DNA of 64,000 nucleotides from Desulfobacterium sp. (GCA_016342325.1 JAEINR010000013.1:1-64000), one strand, 5' to 3'; positions 6,550 through 16,159 are shown, numbered from the stretch's first letter. Notes: generated from the letters alone by a model not told the origin. Program-made: numbers and translations.

Positions 6550-9190
6550 AAGGCTCGACGAGGGCCAGGGCCTCTTCCCCATTGATCCTGTCCGTGTCGA
6601 TATACTTCATGTGCAGTTTGTCTTCCCCGTTCATGAACAGGTCAAACAGCTTTGGATCAAAGGATTTTCCCCGTTCCTGGTGCATGATTCCCATGGCCTT
6701 GCCCAAAGGCATGGCCTTGCGGTAGGGCCTGTCCGAGGTGATGGCGTCCCAGAAATCGGCCACCGTCGCGATCCGGGCCTCAATGGGGATTTCCTCTCCC
6801 TTGATGCCCCTGGGATATCCGGTTCCGTCCCACTTTTCATGGTGGTTGTAGGCAATGTTCACGGCCACCGGAGCGATCTCAAGCCTTGACAGAAGGTTTT
6901 TCCCGATTTCCGGGTGTTCCTTGATCTCCTCGAACTCTTCCGTTGTCAATCTTCCCGGCTTGTTGAGAATATCGTCCTTGATACCCAGTTTTCCTATGTC
7001 ATGGACAATGGTGCCAAGGTAGATGTCGTTGATCGTATGTTCCGGAAGATTGTTTTTTTCGGCAAGCTCCCTTGCGTAGCCGGCAACCCGTTCCACATGA
7101 CCGCCTGTATACTTGTCTTTTGATTCAATGGCCGAAGCAAGAACCATGAGAAATACCTCCAGCTGTTCCGTGCGGGTTTTTTCCTTGTATAGCCTGAGCT
7201 GGCTGATGACGTTTTTGACCCTTGCCCTGAGTTCCAGATGGTGGAACGGTTTGGTCAGATAATCGTCTGCCCCCAGCTGAAGGCCTTTTATCCTGTCATT
7301 CTGTTCGGTCAACGATGTGAGCATGATGACTGGGATGTTCTTTGTCTTTTCATCGAGCCTGATTGTTTCCAGCAGGGAGTAGCCGTCCATGAAAGGCATC
7401 ATCACATCGGAGAGCACAAGATCCGGCTCCACGGCCTGGATGGTCTCCCAGGCGGACGCTCCGTTGGGGGTTATGTAGAGGGTGTAGTCGTTGAGTGTGC
7501 GGGCCAAAAACTCCTGGATGCCCCGGTTGTCTTCGGCAATGACCAGGCATCCCTTGGGGTGGGGTGCCTCTATTTTTCTCGCCCGGTTCCGGGGAAAGCC
7601 TGTCTTGTCCGCAGCAGATATCTTGATGATATCCTTGTTTTCGAGCCTTGCCAGGTCGGTGGTTCGCCGGTCCTGGGTGCGTCGTTCCCCTAGGCTAATC
7701 TTCCGGAGTTTGGTTCGCCGGTCGTTTTGCCTGCGGTCGATGATGGCGTCCGGGGCAATGATTTCAAGGTGGGTGGGCAGTTCGATAACAAATCGGGTGC
7801 CCAGGTTTTCGGTGCTGTCAAGGGCGATCCGGCCGTGCATCATCTTCACTGAATCCTTGACAATGGCAAGCCCAAGACCGGTTCCCTCGTAGCGTCTTGT
7901 TGTGGAACCGTCCCCCTGTTTGAACCTCTGGAATGCCTGTTTGACAAGTTCTTCAGACATGCCGATGCCGGTGTCTCTCACCTCGATGACAAGGGTGTCT
8001 TCCTGGGTTGACACGGTGACATTGATCTCTCCGGTTTCGGTAAATTTATAGGCGTTTCGGACGAGATTGTTGAGAATATCCTTGAGCTTCTCCTTGTCCA
8101 TGAAGATGGCTGGGATATCCGGCTCGCACTGGTAAACGAGTTTAATGCCGTTCTTATCGGTAAGCCCCTTGAAGCTTGATACGATCTGGGATACGTAGGT
8201 ATCCAAGTCGAGCCGGGTCAGGGTCAACCTCGCCATTCCTGCGTCAAACCGGGAAACCTTCAGTAGTTCGTTGATCTTTTCCGTGAGGGAGAGGGGCTGG
8301 AGGTTTATTTTATCGATGATGTTCAACAGGGGGGCGGAAACCGCTCCCGATTCTCCGTCAATGACATAGTCGGTCCATCCCCGGATCAATGTCAGGGGGG
8401 TCCTGAGCTCGTGGGTGACGTTGGCTATAAATTCTTTCTTGGTGTTGGCGGCTTTCTTCAGGGCCTTGATGGACTCCTTGAGTTGAAGTGTCTTTTGGGC
8501 GACCCGGTTCTCCAGGGTCAGGTTGAGGGTGATGAAGTGGGAGAGGATAAACACCAGGATGCTCAAGGAGAGGAAAAAGACGCCGAATGGATAGAACTGG
8601 ATATTGAAGTGCTCCATCAGGGCGGGGTAGTTCAAGGGGTAGTCTACGGCGGAAAAACAGAAGATGATGGTTGCGGCAAGGAAAAAGCAATGCTGCTTTT
8701 TCTTGATGGGGTTTCGCTCTTCCTTGATAACCTTGATCATCACAATGGCATTTTTTACGATGAAAAAGCTTACCATGAGGATGTAGGCCAGGTGGAGACT
8801 GTTTGCCTCGGGATAGAAGCCAAACTGATAGGCGTGGACGCCTTTGATGAAGAGGTCCGTGGTCCATAGGCTGATCAGAAATCCGAAACAGAGGGCGTAG
8901 AACCATTTGATGTGCCGGGTTGAATGATTCTGGTAGTGGACCAGGGTTTCATAGCAGCTCACCGGGAGGAAGATGATGCCCGAGTACCCGATGCGGCAGA
9001 TGAGGTCGGCATGGCTGGGATCGTTCAGTAAAAAGAGCAGAAACCATGAGAATTGCCAGTGGAAGGTGATATAGCAGAACCTGAGAAATACCGTGCGAAG
9101 CTTTCCCTGGGAGAGAAAATATACAGAGACGCCCAGGCAAAGGTAGATGATGGCTGAAAAGAGCGGCAGGATAGCACTCAAGTACTGCAT
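6548..9190 (-). CDS. Membrane hybrid sensor: histidine kinase - receiver - HD-GYP phosphodiesterase
   Basis: An 880-residue protein. About seven hydrophobic segments fill residues 1-225, then a short coiled coil. The HisKA domain has the phospho-acceptor H260 in NVTHELRTPL, and the HATPase domain has NNLVRNAYKF and DTGIGMSEE. After an Arg-rich linker (485-512), the receiver carries phospho-acceptor D595 in LVLSDVMMPFMDG. The C-terminal HD-GYP domain starts near residue 675, with H698, HDIGKLGI (730-737) and HHEKWDGTGYP (783-793), so the metal and GYP motifs are intact. Predicted roles are autokinase and cyclic-di-GMP hydrolysis in one membrane protein. It begins 6 bases after the PilZ-thioesterase gene, making a two-gene c-di-GMP operon. 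Confidence 0.93.
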   Translation of the reverse strand: MQYLSAILPLFSAIIYLCLGVSVYFLSQGKLRTVFLRFCYITFHWQFSWFLLFLLNDPSHADLICRIGYSGIIFLPVSCYETLVHYQNHSTRHIKWFYALCFGFLISLWTTDLFIKGVHAYQFGFYPEANSLHLAYILMVSFFIVKNAIVMIKVIKEERNPIKKKQHCFFLAATIIFCFSAVDYPLNYPALMEHFNIQFYPFGVFFLSLSILVFILSHFITLNLTLENRVAQKTLQLKESIKALKKAANTKKEFIANVTHELRTPLTLIRGWTDYVIDGESGAVSAPLLNIIDKINLQPLSLTEKINELLKVSRFDAGMARLTLTRLDLDTYVSQIVSSFKGLTDKNGIKLVYQCEPDIPAIFMDKEKLKDILNNLVRNAYKFTETGEINVTVSTQEDTLVIEVRDTGIGMSEELVKQAFQRFKQGDGSTTRRYEGTGLGLAIVKDSVKMMHGRIALDSTENLGTRFVIELPTHLEIIAPDAIIDRRQNDRRTKLRKISLGERRTQDRRTTDLARLENKDIIKISAADKTGFPRNRARKIEAPHPKGCLVIAEDNRGIQEFLARTLNDYTLYITPNGASAWETIQAVEPDLVLSDVMMPFMDGYSLLETIRLDEKTKNIPVIMLTSLTEQNDRIKGLQLGADDYLTKPFHHLELRARVKNVISQLRLYKEKTRTEQLEVFLMVLASAIESKDKYTGGHVERVAGYARELAEKNNLPEHTINDIYLGTIVHDIGKLGIKDDILNKPGRLTTEEFEEIKEHPEIGKNLLSRLEIAPVAVNIAYNHHEKWDGTGYPRGIKGEEIPIEARIATVADFWDAITSDRPYRKAMPLGKAMGIMHQERGKSFDPKLFDLFMNGEDKLHMKYIDTDRINGEEALALVEP

Positions 9191-9196
9191 TATTGG

Positions 9197-9925
9197 TTAT
9201 TCCTTTATTTCTTGATAAAAATCCAGTATGTCCAGAAGGTTGGCCGGAATTCTCATCACCCGGCCGGTGGCTCCCACGATGCAGACGCGCTGGTAGCCCT
9301 GGCCCACAAGTTCTCCTGTCTCCTTGTTCTTGAACGTGATGTTGAGCCGGCAACTTGCCCCGTTTATCTCCGATGTGGTCAGCTCCACCAGCAGGGTGTC
9401 CCCGAAATAGGAGTTGCTGATGAATTTGTTGTAGGTTTCAATGGTGACCAGGCGGATGCTTGTCTCGGTCATCAGTTCGTGGAGACCGGGAACCGTTGAA
9501 AGAAGAAATTTTTCCCGTACCACCCCTTGGTACTGGATATAGTTACTGAAATAGACGTTTCCGAAGGCATTGGTATCCTTGAGGGTCACCATGACTTCTG
9601 TTCGATAGACCCGTTCCTTGCCAAAGTGTTCCAGGGCCTGGATCTGCTTTTCCACATACTGGTTGAACAGCTCCTCCTTGGTATCTTCGATGTTTATCAC
9701 CTTGAAACCAACGCCGGAGTCGTTTTCCCACTGGGGTTCGCATTGGATCTTTATCGTTTTGAAGTTACTGACTTTCAGCTCTATGTTGAACGGATCATGG
9801 GGGATTTCGCTGTCAGTTCTTAAAAAACCGCCGGAGCTTGAAATGTTTTCGATGATGCCGGTACCATTTTCCAAAATCGCCTTGATCTTCTTCTTTACTC
9901 TGGGCGCTCTTTGCTTCATCAACAT
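9197..9925 (-). CDS. PilZ domain fused to a hotdog-fold acyl-CoA thioesterase
   Basis: A 242-residue two-domain protein. The N-terminal part has the RxxxR element (RAPRVKKK, residues 6-13) and the NxSxxG element (NISSSGG, about 27-33) that bind cyclic-di-GMP in PilZ domains. The C-terminal part (about 105-240) is a 4-hydroxybenzoyl-CoA-thioesterase-like hotdog: VMVTLKDTNAFGNVYFSNYI carries the catalytic Asp region, followed by KFLLSTVPG and typical strands. The ATG follows AAAGGAA by 8 bases. It is translated just before the HD-GYP hybrid kinase. c-di-GMP control of a lipid or acyl-CoA step is the natural reading, but that is inference. Confidence 0.85.
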   Translation of the reverse strand: MLMKQRAPRVKKKIKAILENGTGIIENISSSGGFLRTDSEIPHDPFNIELKVSNFKTIKIQCEPQWENDSGVGFKVINIEDTKEELFNQYVEKQIQALEHFGKERVYRTEVMVTLKDTNAFGNVYFSNYIQYQGVVREKFLLSTVPGLHELMTETSIRLVTIETYNKFISNSYFGDTLLVELTTSEINGASCRLNITFKNKETGELVGQGYQRVCIVGATGRVMRIPANLLDILDFYQEIKE

Positions 9926-10189
9926 CGTAAATTTCCTTTGCTTTGTTTCCGCTCGTTTTCAAACAGCCACTTGACTCCAAAAAATCAGGATTGATTAAAA
10001 TCCGTAACAAATCGACAAAACTTTTTTTGTTGGATTTGTAGTAATATTGATATCGCAAGTCAAGAATAATTTCATCAATTCAGTAAACAGTTTTTGATTG
10101 GGGCCACCCCTTGTGAAATTTATCCGGTTATCATAAGATCAAGAACGTTGTTCTATTTCTCAAGCGATAAACTTTGTCGGAGGACACGG

Positions 10190-11665
10190 ATGATCTCAAA
10201 ACCCCGGAGTATCTGGCTGTGGGGGGCTTTAACAACAGTCACTTTTACGGTTCTGCTTGTGGTTCGCCTGGAGTTTTTCGGGCCTCGGTCCGTTAGCGAT
10301 ACCGTTCTGAAGAACCATGGGGCAGTGGCGGTCCGGCCCGGTGAAACCTGGATGGCCATCCACCAGAACCGGAAGCGGATCGGTTTTTCCCACCGCACCA
10401 TTGAGCGGACAGGCCTTGGATACCGTGTGGTTGAAAACACTGTCATGACGATCAACACCATGGGCATGGTCCAGGATCTTGTGGTCACCTCGGAAAGTGA
10501 CACCGAACCGGACTTTTCTTTGAAATCCTTTGACTTTGAGGTGGTGTCGGGACGGTTTCGGTTTCAAGTGAGCGGAACCATTGAAAACGCCCTTCTCCGG
10601 GTGACAACCCGGGTCAATAACGATGATCCATCGACCCCTGTTACGATCCGGCTTGAGAACAGGCCCTATCTCACCGCTGGGATCGTCCAGGCCATGGGCG
10701 CTTCCGGTCTTGCTGGGGAAGACCAGGTGGTGGTCTTTGTGTTTGATCCCATCACCATGGGCCAGGTGCCGGTGAACGTCCGGGGCCTGGGCCATGAGAC
10801 CCTCCAGGTGATGGGACGGCCGATTGAAACAAAAAAACTCTCCTTTGAATTCAAGGGGGTGACACAGCATGCCTGGATCGACGGCACGGGCAGGGTGGTG
10901 AAGGAGGAGGGTATCCTCGGGATGAGCTTGACCCTGACCAGCCGGGAAGAGGCCCTGGAAGGGGCTGTGGGGGGAGATGACCTGACCCTGCTCGCATCCA
11001 TCGAATCCAACAGGACCATTGAAGATCCCCAGGGGCTGACCCGGCTTGAGGTGAAGATCTCAGGGATCGATATGAAAAAACTGGATCTCCATGGGGGGCG
11101 GCAGTCCTTTGCGAAAAACCGGTTGACCATCACACGGGAGCGCCTGCCCGACAACCCTGCCCTCGGTCCGGCCATGGCATCCGTGGACAGGCGTTTTCTT
11201 GCGCCGGGTCCTTTTATCCAGTCCGACCACCCCAGGATCGTCAACCTGGCCGACCAGATTGAGACATCCGGGGCGACGCCCCTTGAAAAGATCCGGGCCG
11301 TTCTTCTATGGATGGATAAAAACATCGAAAAACGACCGGTACTCTCCCTGCCCGATGCAGTCTCCACCCTCAGGAACAGAATGGGGGACTGCAACGAGCA
11401 CGCTGTCCTTTTTGCCGCCTTTTGCCGTGCCCTGGGCATCCCCGCCCGGGTGGAGGCGGGCCTTGTCTACCTGAACCATCGATTCTATTACCATGCCTGG
11501 AACGGGGTCTATCTTGGGCGATGGATCAGCGTTGATTCCCTTTTTAACCAGATGCCTGCCGATGTGAGCCACATTCGCCTGGCCTCGGGCGCTGGGGCCC
11601 AGGGCCTGGATCTGGTCGGCGTCATGGGCCGGATTAAACTTGAGATTCTGGAGACGGTGCGATGA
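10190..11665 (+). CDS. Transglutaminase-like protease-fold protein, membrane anchored
   Basis: 491 residues with an N-terminal hydrophobic anchor at about 8-27, then a long beta-rich region and a C-terminal transglutaminase core (about 365-465). The Cys-His-Asp triad is visible: MGDCNEHAVLFAAF (Cys), FYYHAWNGVYLG (His) and WISVDSLFNQ (Asp). The ATG at 10190 follows GGAGG; the open frame extends further upstream without a ribosome site. The stop overlaps the start of the ABC ATPase gene (ATGA), so the two are coupled. Such proteins often act on the envelope side as peptidases or crosslinkers; the substrate is unknown. Confidence 0.85.
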   Translation: MISKPRSIWLWGALTTVTFTVLLVVRLEFFGPRSVSDTVLKNHGAVAVRPGETWMAIHQNRKRIGFSHRTIERTGLGYRVVENTVMTINTMGMVQDLVVTSESDTEPDFSLKSFDFEVVSGRFRFQVSGTIENALLRVTTRVNNDDPSTPVTIRLENRPYLTAGIVQAMGASGLAGEDQVVVFVFDPITMGQVPVNVRGLGHETLQVMGRPIETKKLSFEFKGVTQHAWIDGTGRVVKEEGILGMSLTLTSREEALEGAVGGDDLTLLASIESNRTIEDPQGLTRLEVKISGIDMKKLDLHGGRQSFAKNRLTITRERLPDNPALGPAMASVDRRFLAPGPFIQSDHPRIVNLADQIETSGATPLEKIRAVLLWMDKNIEKRPVLSLPDAVSTLRNRMGDCNEHAVLFAAFCRALGIPARVEAGLVYLNHRFYYHAWNGVYLGRWISVDSLFNQMPADVSHIRLASGAGAQGLDLVGVMGRIKLEILETVR

Positions 11666-12408
11666 TCGAACTTACCGGGGTGACCAAAAACTATGGCCGG
11701 ATGGTTGCCGTGGACCGGCTGAGCCTCACCGTGCCAAGGGGCGAGATATTCGGCTTTATCGGACCCAATGGCGCGGGCAAGACCACCACCATCCAGATGA
11801 TCGCCGGATTGATCGCCCCCACCGCAGGTACGGTGAAAATTTGCGGTGTTGACATGGGAGAAGATCCCTGCCGGGCGAAAAAAACGATCGGGTTTATCCC
11901 GGACAGGCCCTATCTCTACGAGAAGCTCACGGCCATTGAGTTTTTGAAATTCACGGCGGATCTCTTCGGCGTGGATCCTGTGGGGTTTGAGGAAAAGGCC
12001 GAAGCGATCCTTGGGCTTTTCTCCCTTGGAAACTGGGCCGACGAGATCATCGAGTCTTTTTCCCACGGCATGAAGCAGCGGTTGATCATGGCGGCTGCGC
12101 TGCTCCACGAGCCGGAGGTCATTGTGGTGGACGAACCCATGGTGGGGCTGGACCCGTCGGCCATTAAGATGGTCAAGGAACTGTTCAAGGCGCTTGCCGG
12201 CAAAGGTAAAACCGTGTTCATGTCCACCCACTCCCTTCACATTGCCCAAGATCTCTGCCACAGGATTGGAGTGATCCACCGGGGGCGGCTCCTTGTCCTT
12301 GGCACGATGGCACAGCTCAAAGAGATGGCCCGGGCCGACCATGCCGACCTGGAGGAGCTGTTCATGATCTTAACCGACAGCAAGGCCTTGGGAGACCCTC
12401 GCCCCTGA
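11662..12408 (+). CDS. ABC transporter ATP-binding protein
   Basis: A complete 248-residue ATPase. Walker A is GPNGAGKTTT (about 34-43), the signature region is SFSHGMKQR (about 132-140), Walker B is VIVVDEPMVGLDP, and the H-loop is STHS. The sequence is of the CcmA/ABC-2 exporter type. It overlaps the transglutaminase gene by 4 bases. A suitable membrane partner, the 563-residue permease at 16781, lies only after about 4.3 kb of unrelated genes. This suggests an operon split by an insertion. Confidence 0.93.
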   Translation: MIELTGVTKNYGRMVAVDRLSLTVPRGEIFGFIGPNGAGKTTTIQMIAGLIAPTAGTVKICGVDMGEDPCRAKKTIGFIPDRPYLYEKLTAIEFLKFTADLFGVDPVGFEEKAEAILGLFSLGNWADEIIESFSHGMKQRLIMAAALLHEPEVIVVDEPMVGLDPSAIKMVKELFKALAGKGKTVFMSTHSLHIAQDLCHRIGVIHRGRLLVLGTMAQLKEMARADHADLEELFMILTDSKALGDPRP

Positions 12409-12479
12409 ATGGATTCGTGCACCCCCTTTGAATTGAACGGAATTGAATTGAACGGAACCGCAAGTTGAAAGGAATTAAA

Positions 12480-13943
12480 ATGAGACCGATGCTGACAGCA
12501 GTATTTATTTTGATCTTCTCTGTTTTTGCCGATCCCGGCCTGGCAAGGGATATCCATGTGGCCAAAACAGGCAGCAATAGTACCCTTGGCGATTCGGACA
12601 ATCCTTATGAAACCATCAAGTATGGGGTTGCCCAGTCCCTGGAGGGCGATGTGATCCGGGTCCATGCCGGGATCTATGAGGAGTCCTGGATCGAGCCCAA
12701 AGCGGGGACCCGGTTAGTCAGTGATGACGGGGTCCATGCTGCCAAGATTTATAGCGGCGAGCAGAGCGCCATCCGGCTGACAAACAACAACAGCGGCATC
12801 GATGGTTTTGAAATCTATGGGGACTGGAACCAGGGAGTGCCGGGAGACGGCCTTGTCCGGCTGTTGGATGCCAGTCATCTATGGGTTAAAAATTGTAAAA
12901 TCCACGACGCGCCCCATGATTGTGATGTGATCAAGATCGGCGCCAGTGACGTATTGATCGAAAACTGCATCATTTACAGCGCCGGCCGCAGAACCGATGG
13001 GAATTTTCAGGAAGTGGTCGACATCTATGGCAAATCCGATCCGGACGGCGTAACCGTGAGGGGGTGCTGGATCTATCACACGCCTGAACAAGGCGGGGAT
13101 TACCTGATCTATGCCAAAGGGGGGGCCAGGAACATCCTGTGGGAGAACAATGTGTTCGGTCCGGCCCAGGGAAGCGGGTTTGGTAATGTTTCAACCGGTT
13201 GCGGCGCTGCCAGCCCCCCCGTCTTCCCTTCCTGTGAAAATTTCATTGCCCGTAACAATATCTTTGTCAACTGCGCCGGTGACGGGGCCTTTGGGTTTAC
13301 AAGCGCAAAAAATGCCTATCTGTACAATAATGTCTTTTATAACTATACCGGCGGTCGTGCTTTCATCCAGTTTTATACGACCCAGTCGCCGGGAGGTACT
13401 GACCGGAATGAAGATTGCTATGTGTTTAATAATATATTCATGGAGAGCAACGGCATGCCCGTGTATCAGGACCGTGGCCGGTGGTCTGGCGGCGCTTATA
13501 CCTATATCCCGGAAAATTTTCAGAGTGATAATAATCTCTATTACCAGGTCAAAACCGCATATCCCGCGAATGATATCAATATCCTGGAGGAGGCCAACAG
13601 CATTTTTGCCGATCCCAAAATGATGGCACCGTCATCACCCTCTCCAGCCATTGACAACTGGTCCGCCATTGTGGCGAACTTTCTTTTACAGCCTGATTCT
13701 CCGGCCATGGACGCGGGCTGCGATCTCTCTTTGGGGGCACCCTTTCATGTGCCCTTTGATATCCTCGACACGGATCGTCCGGCAGATGGTTTTTTTGATA
13801 TGGGCATCCATGAGTTAGCCAAGAACAATGTTGACCTTGACTTTGACGGCGATGTGGATGGCGAAGATCTGGCCTGGCTGATTAATGCGGCAGGCTTAAC
13901 CGATGACTATATCCGGGCCGTGGCAGCCAGGTTCGGCAATTGA
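12480..13943 (+). CDS. Secreted parallel beta-helix protein with dockerin-like tail
   Basis: 487 residues. The signal peptide is residues 1 to about 22 (MLTAVFILIFSVFADPGLAR). The body is built of right-handed beta-helix rungs (repeats such as NNNSGIDGFEIYGDW, NNIFVNCAGDGAF, YLYNNVFYN), as in pectate-lyase-like and carbohydrate-active proteins. The last 35 residues hold one Ca-binding loop, DLDFDGDVDGEDLAWL, and a closing AARFGN. The next gene's protein has the same kind of tail. Start: ATG at 12480 after AAAGGA; a TTG five codons earlier is less likely. Extracellular or surface-bound polysaccharide interaction is plausible, but the catalytic residues are not identifiable. Confidence 0.85.
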   Translation: MRPMLTAVFILIFSVFADPGLARDIHVAKTGSNSTLGDSDNPYETIKYGVAQSLEGDVIRVHAGIYEESWIEPKAGTRLVSDDGVHAAKIYSGEQSAIRLTNNNSGIDGFEIYGDWNQGVPGDGLVRLLDASHLWVKNCKIHDAPHDCDVIKIGASDVLIENCIIYSAGRRTDGNFQEVVDIYGKSDPDGVTVRGCWIYHTPEQGGDYLIYAKGGARNILWENNVFGPAQGSGFGNVSTGCGAASPPVFPSCENFIARNNIFVNCAGDGAFGFTSAKNAYLYNNVFYNYTGGRAFIQFYTTQSPGGTDRNEDCYVFNNIFMESNGMPVYQDRGRWSGGAYTYIPENFQSDNNLYYQVKTAYPANDINILEEANSIFADPKMMAPSSPSPAIDNWSAIVANFLLQPDSPAMDAGCDLSLGAPFHVPFDILDTDRPADGFFDMGIHELAKNNVDLDFDGDVDGEDLAWLINAAGLTDDYIRAVAARFGN

Positions 13944-13957
13944 AAGGAAGACGGCAG

Positions 13958-15292
13958 ATGAAAAATTTTATAAAAACAGCAATTGGAATCTTCTTGATTT
14001 CCGTTTTCGCCTTCCCCGTTGACGCATTTGCCTGGGGATCGTTCCATGACATGATGCCCGGCTGGGGGGTTGAGCTCATGGAGGACGGCCCTTTAAAGGA
14101 AATCCTTAAAACAAAAATAAGGTATTGGGGGAATGAGGTCTCTCCCAATGTGAACCATGCAGGTCATAGCTGCGATAACTACTACCATACCATTGGTGAT
14201 GCCGGTACGCCCCTCCTGGCAGACGGCAGTCTTGATGTGGATGCCGTATTGCCCTGGGAGGATAATGAAGATTACCGGTATCTGCTTTTGGCCACCAACG
14301 GTGATATTGGTTATGTGGGCGCCCATGCAAGCTACCAATGGGACTGGTATGTGCGTGATATTCAAAAGGACCTTGGGGAAGATCCCGTGGACCCGTTGAA
14401 AATAGCGCTTAAATGCGCAGCTATTACCCATTTTCTGGAGTTTCAATTCCCTGAAAAAGCAGGGGAGTACGGCGGCATAGACACCAAATATAAAAGGGGG
14501 GAACTCACTGAAGCCCAGATCATGGCCGGTTATAAAACCTATCTGAATACGGCAGGTCTGCAATGGGGGCTGGACACGGCCATGGAGAATATCTTTTCCG
14601 ATGTTATCTTAAATATCGCGCCATGGTATGTCAGCTCTAATTCAAACAATGATCATAACTATCAATACTTTGCCCGGCAGATGCTCTTACTGACCGTTGT
14701 GTACAACGAAATACAGCGTCAAACCCGGCCCTATTATGACAAGAATCAAAAGGATATCCTGTTCATAAGCAGATCAAAGGTCGGTTTGTTTGAATACAGG
14801 CTGTACAACGCGCTGGCGGAAGAGGGGTATTCATGGGAATGTGTGACCGGGGATTATATTCCCAATTTCTATAATTATCCTGTGGTATTCATCAACGAGG
14901 GGTGGAAATTCAACAATACCGAGGCCTTTTATGATGCCTTGGAACAATATGTAAACCTTGGGGGCCATGTTATGATCAAGGCCAACCCCAATACTGTTTC
15001 AAGCTGGGCGTATACGCCAGGCCCCAATTATCCTGATTCCTATACCCGGCTCCTCGCCTCCTCAAATGTCGATCAGGACGATGGAATTACCGGATACCAT
15101 TTTTACGGAAAAACACAAAAATATTTCAGGCAGAACATGGAAACCTGGGTTGACGGTAATTGGATTCCGCCCATAACCTGCCGTCCTGATATGGACAATG
15201 ATGGAGATGTGGACGGTGCTGACCTGGCATCCGTTGCCGCCTCCAAACCCGATTGCCTGGAAGCGTTTGCGGCGTTGTTCGGCCAGCCCTGA
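13958..15292 (+). CDS. Secreted protein with dockerin-like tail, possibly zinc phospholipase C/P1-nuclease fold
   Basis: 444 residues. The signal peptide ends in VDAFA, so the mature chain would begin WGSFHDMM. An N-terminal Trp that follows the cleavage site is typical of zinc-dependent phospholipase C and S1/P1 nucleases. His/Asp-rich segments (NVNHAGHSCDNYYHT, ITHFLEFQF) could supply zinc ligands; this fold assignment is tentative. Residues about 265-370 look like a separate alpha/beta domain (DILFISRSKVG, FINEGWKF, GGHVMIKANP). The C-terminus carries MDNDGDVDGADLAS and ends AALFGQP, matching the preceding gene's tail. The ATG follows AAAGGAAG. The genes are 14 bases apart and probably co-transcribed. 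Confidence 0.65.
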   Translation: MKNFIKTAIGIFLISVFAFPVDAFAWGSFHDMMPGWGVELMEDGPLKEILKTKIRYWGNEVSPNVNHAGHSCDNYYHTIGDAGTPLLADGSLDVDAVLPWEDNEDYRYLLLATNGDIGYVGAHASYQWDWYVRDIQKDLGEDPVDPLKIALKCAAITHFLEFQFPEKAGEYGGIDTKYKRGELTEAQIMAGYKTYLNTAGLQWGLDTAMENIFSDVILNIAPWYVSSNSNNDHNYQYFARQMLLLTVVYNEIQRQTRPYYDKNQKDILFISRSKVGLFEYRLYNALAEEGYSWECVTGDYIPNFYNYPVVFINEGWKFNNTEAFYDALEQYVNLGGHVMIKANPNTVSSWAYTPGPNYPDSYTRLLASSNVDQDDGITGYHFYGKTQKYFRQNMETWVDGNWIPPITCRPDMDNDGDVDGADLASVAASKPDCLEAFAALFGQP

Positions 15293-15370
15293 TGCTGTGG
15301 CGCTTTATATGTTGCGTGGTCAGTTAACCGTTGCAGATTTAGTACAGCAATCTCTGCCAAATCGCCAGTT

Positions 15371-16159
15371 TCACTTTCCTCCTTCTTTTTGATAGTACCC
15401 TTTTTTAAAATCCTGCAACATCTGCTCATATCGGCCGCTATCTTTCAAATTTTTAAGTCCCTGATTGAACAGGTTCATATATTTTTTACCTCTATTATTA
15501 TTCTTAGTGAATAACCCATGCAACGGAGATGTACGTATAAACTTAGGGTGATATATTATTTTATTGGCTGTATCGGAAGGAAAATTTTCCAGTATACACA
15601 CAAGACCCACGTCTTTCTGGGTTGCAAAAATCCTGATTCTCCCCGCTAAAAGTTTTTTGAAATTCTGCAGATCCGATGTAGCTGCTTCATAAATTACGTT
15701 CTTTCCAGCCTTTTTCATGGCTTTAAACCATTCCTCGTCAACATAGCCCCTTGTCACACCGACTTTTATGCCCTGCAGGTCATCTTCATACTGCCAGTCA
15801 AATCCACTATCTTTCAGATTGAAAAAAACGTAACTGCCTTCATATAACGGCTCACTAATATAGAATTTCTCCTCTCTTTCAGGACTCTTCGCCCACCCGA
15901 TTGTTCCATCCCATTCACCACTTTCCACCAGGGTTATAGAACGTTTCCACGGGAAAAAACCGTTTTCAACCTTTATCCCGACGGTATTGAACGCCTCAGT
16001 TGTAATATGAGAGAAAATTCCGTAATGCTTTAGTTTTTTGGACGTGAAAGGTTTCCATTCACCGTTCGTCAGCCGGACAGTTTCAGCAGCAAAAAGATTC
16101 GGAATAAAATAAATACACAGTATTCCGGCCATCAAAATTGATTGTACTGTCCTTTTCAC
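15371..16159 (-). CDS. Periplasmic solute-binding protein, family 3-like
   Basis: 262 residues with a signal peptide (ILMAGILCIYFIPNLFAAE) followed by an SBP_bac_3-type body: LTNGEWKPFTSKK, FFPWKRSITLVESGEWDGTIGWA, and KVGVTRGYVDEEWF for the second lobe. No permease or ATPase is adjacent, so it may be an orphan binding protein or sensor input. Base composition is clearly more AT-rich than in flanking genes, and the gene lies next to an intron remnant. Both facts suggest acquisition by transfer. Confidence 0.8.
   Translation of the reverse strand: MKRTVQSILMAGILCIYFIPNLFAAETVRLTNGEWKPFTSKKLKHYGIFSHITTEAFNTVGIKVENGFFPWKRSITLVESGEWDGTIGWAKSPEREEKFYISEPLYEGSYVFFNLKDSGFDWQYEDDLQGIKVGVTRGYVDEEWFKAMKKAGKNVIYEAATSDLQNFKKLLAGRIRIFATQKDVGLVCILENFPSDTANKIIYHPKFIRTSPLHGLFTKNNNRGKKYMNLFNQGLKNLKDSGRYEQMLQDFKKGYYQKEGGK

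Noticed and set aside
9813-10058. 81-codon minus-strand frame overlapping the PilZ-thioesterase start
   Set aside because: Reads through the control region in another frame with no ribosome site or motif.
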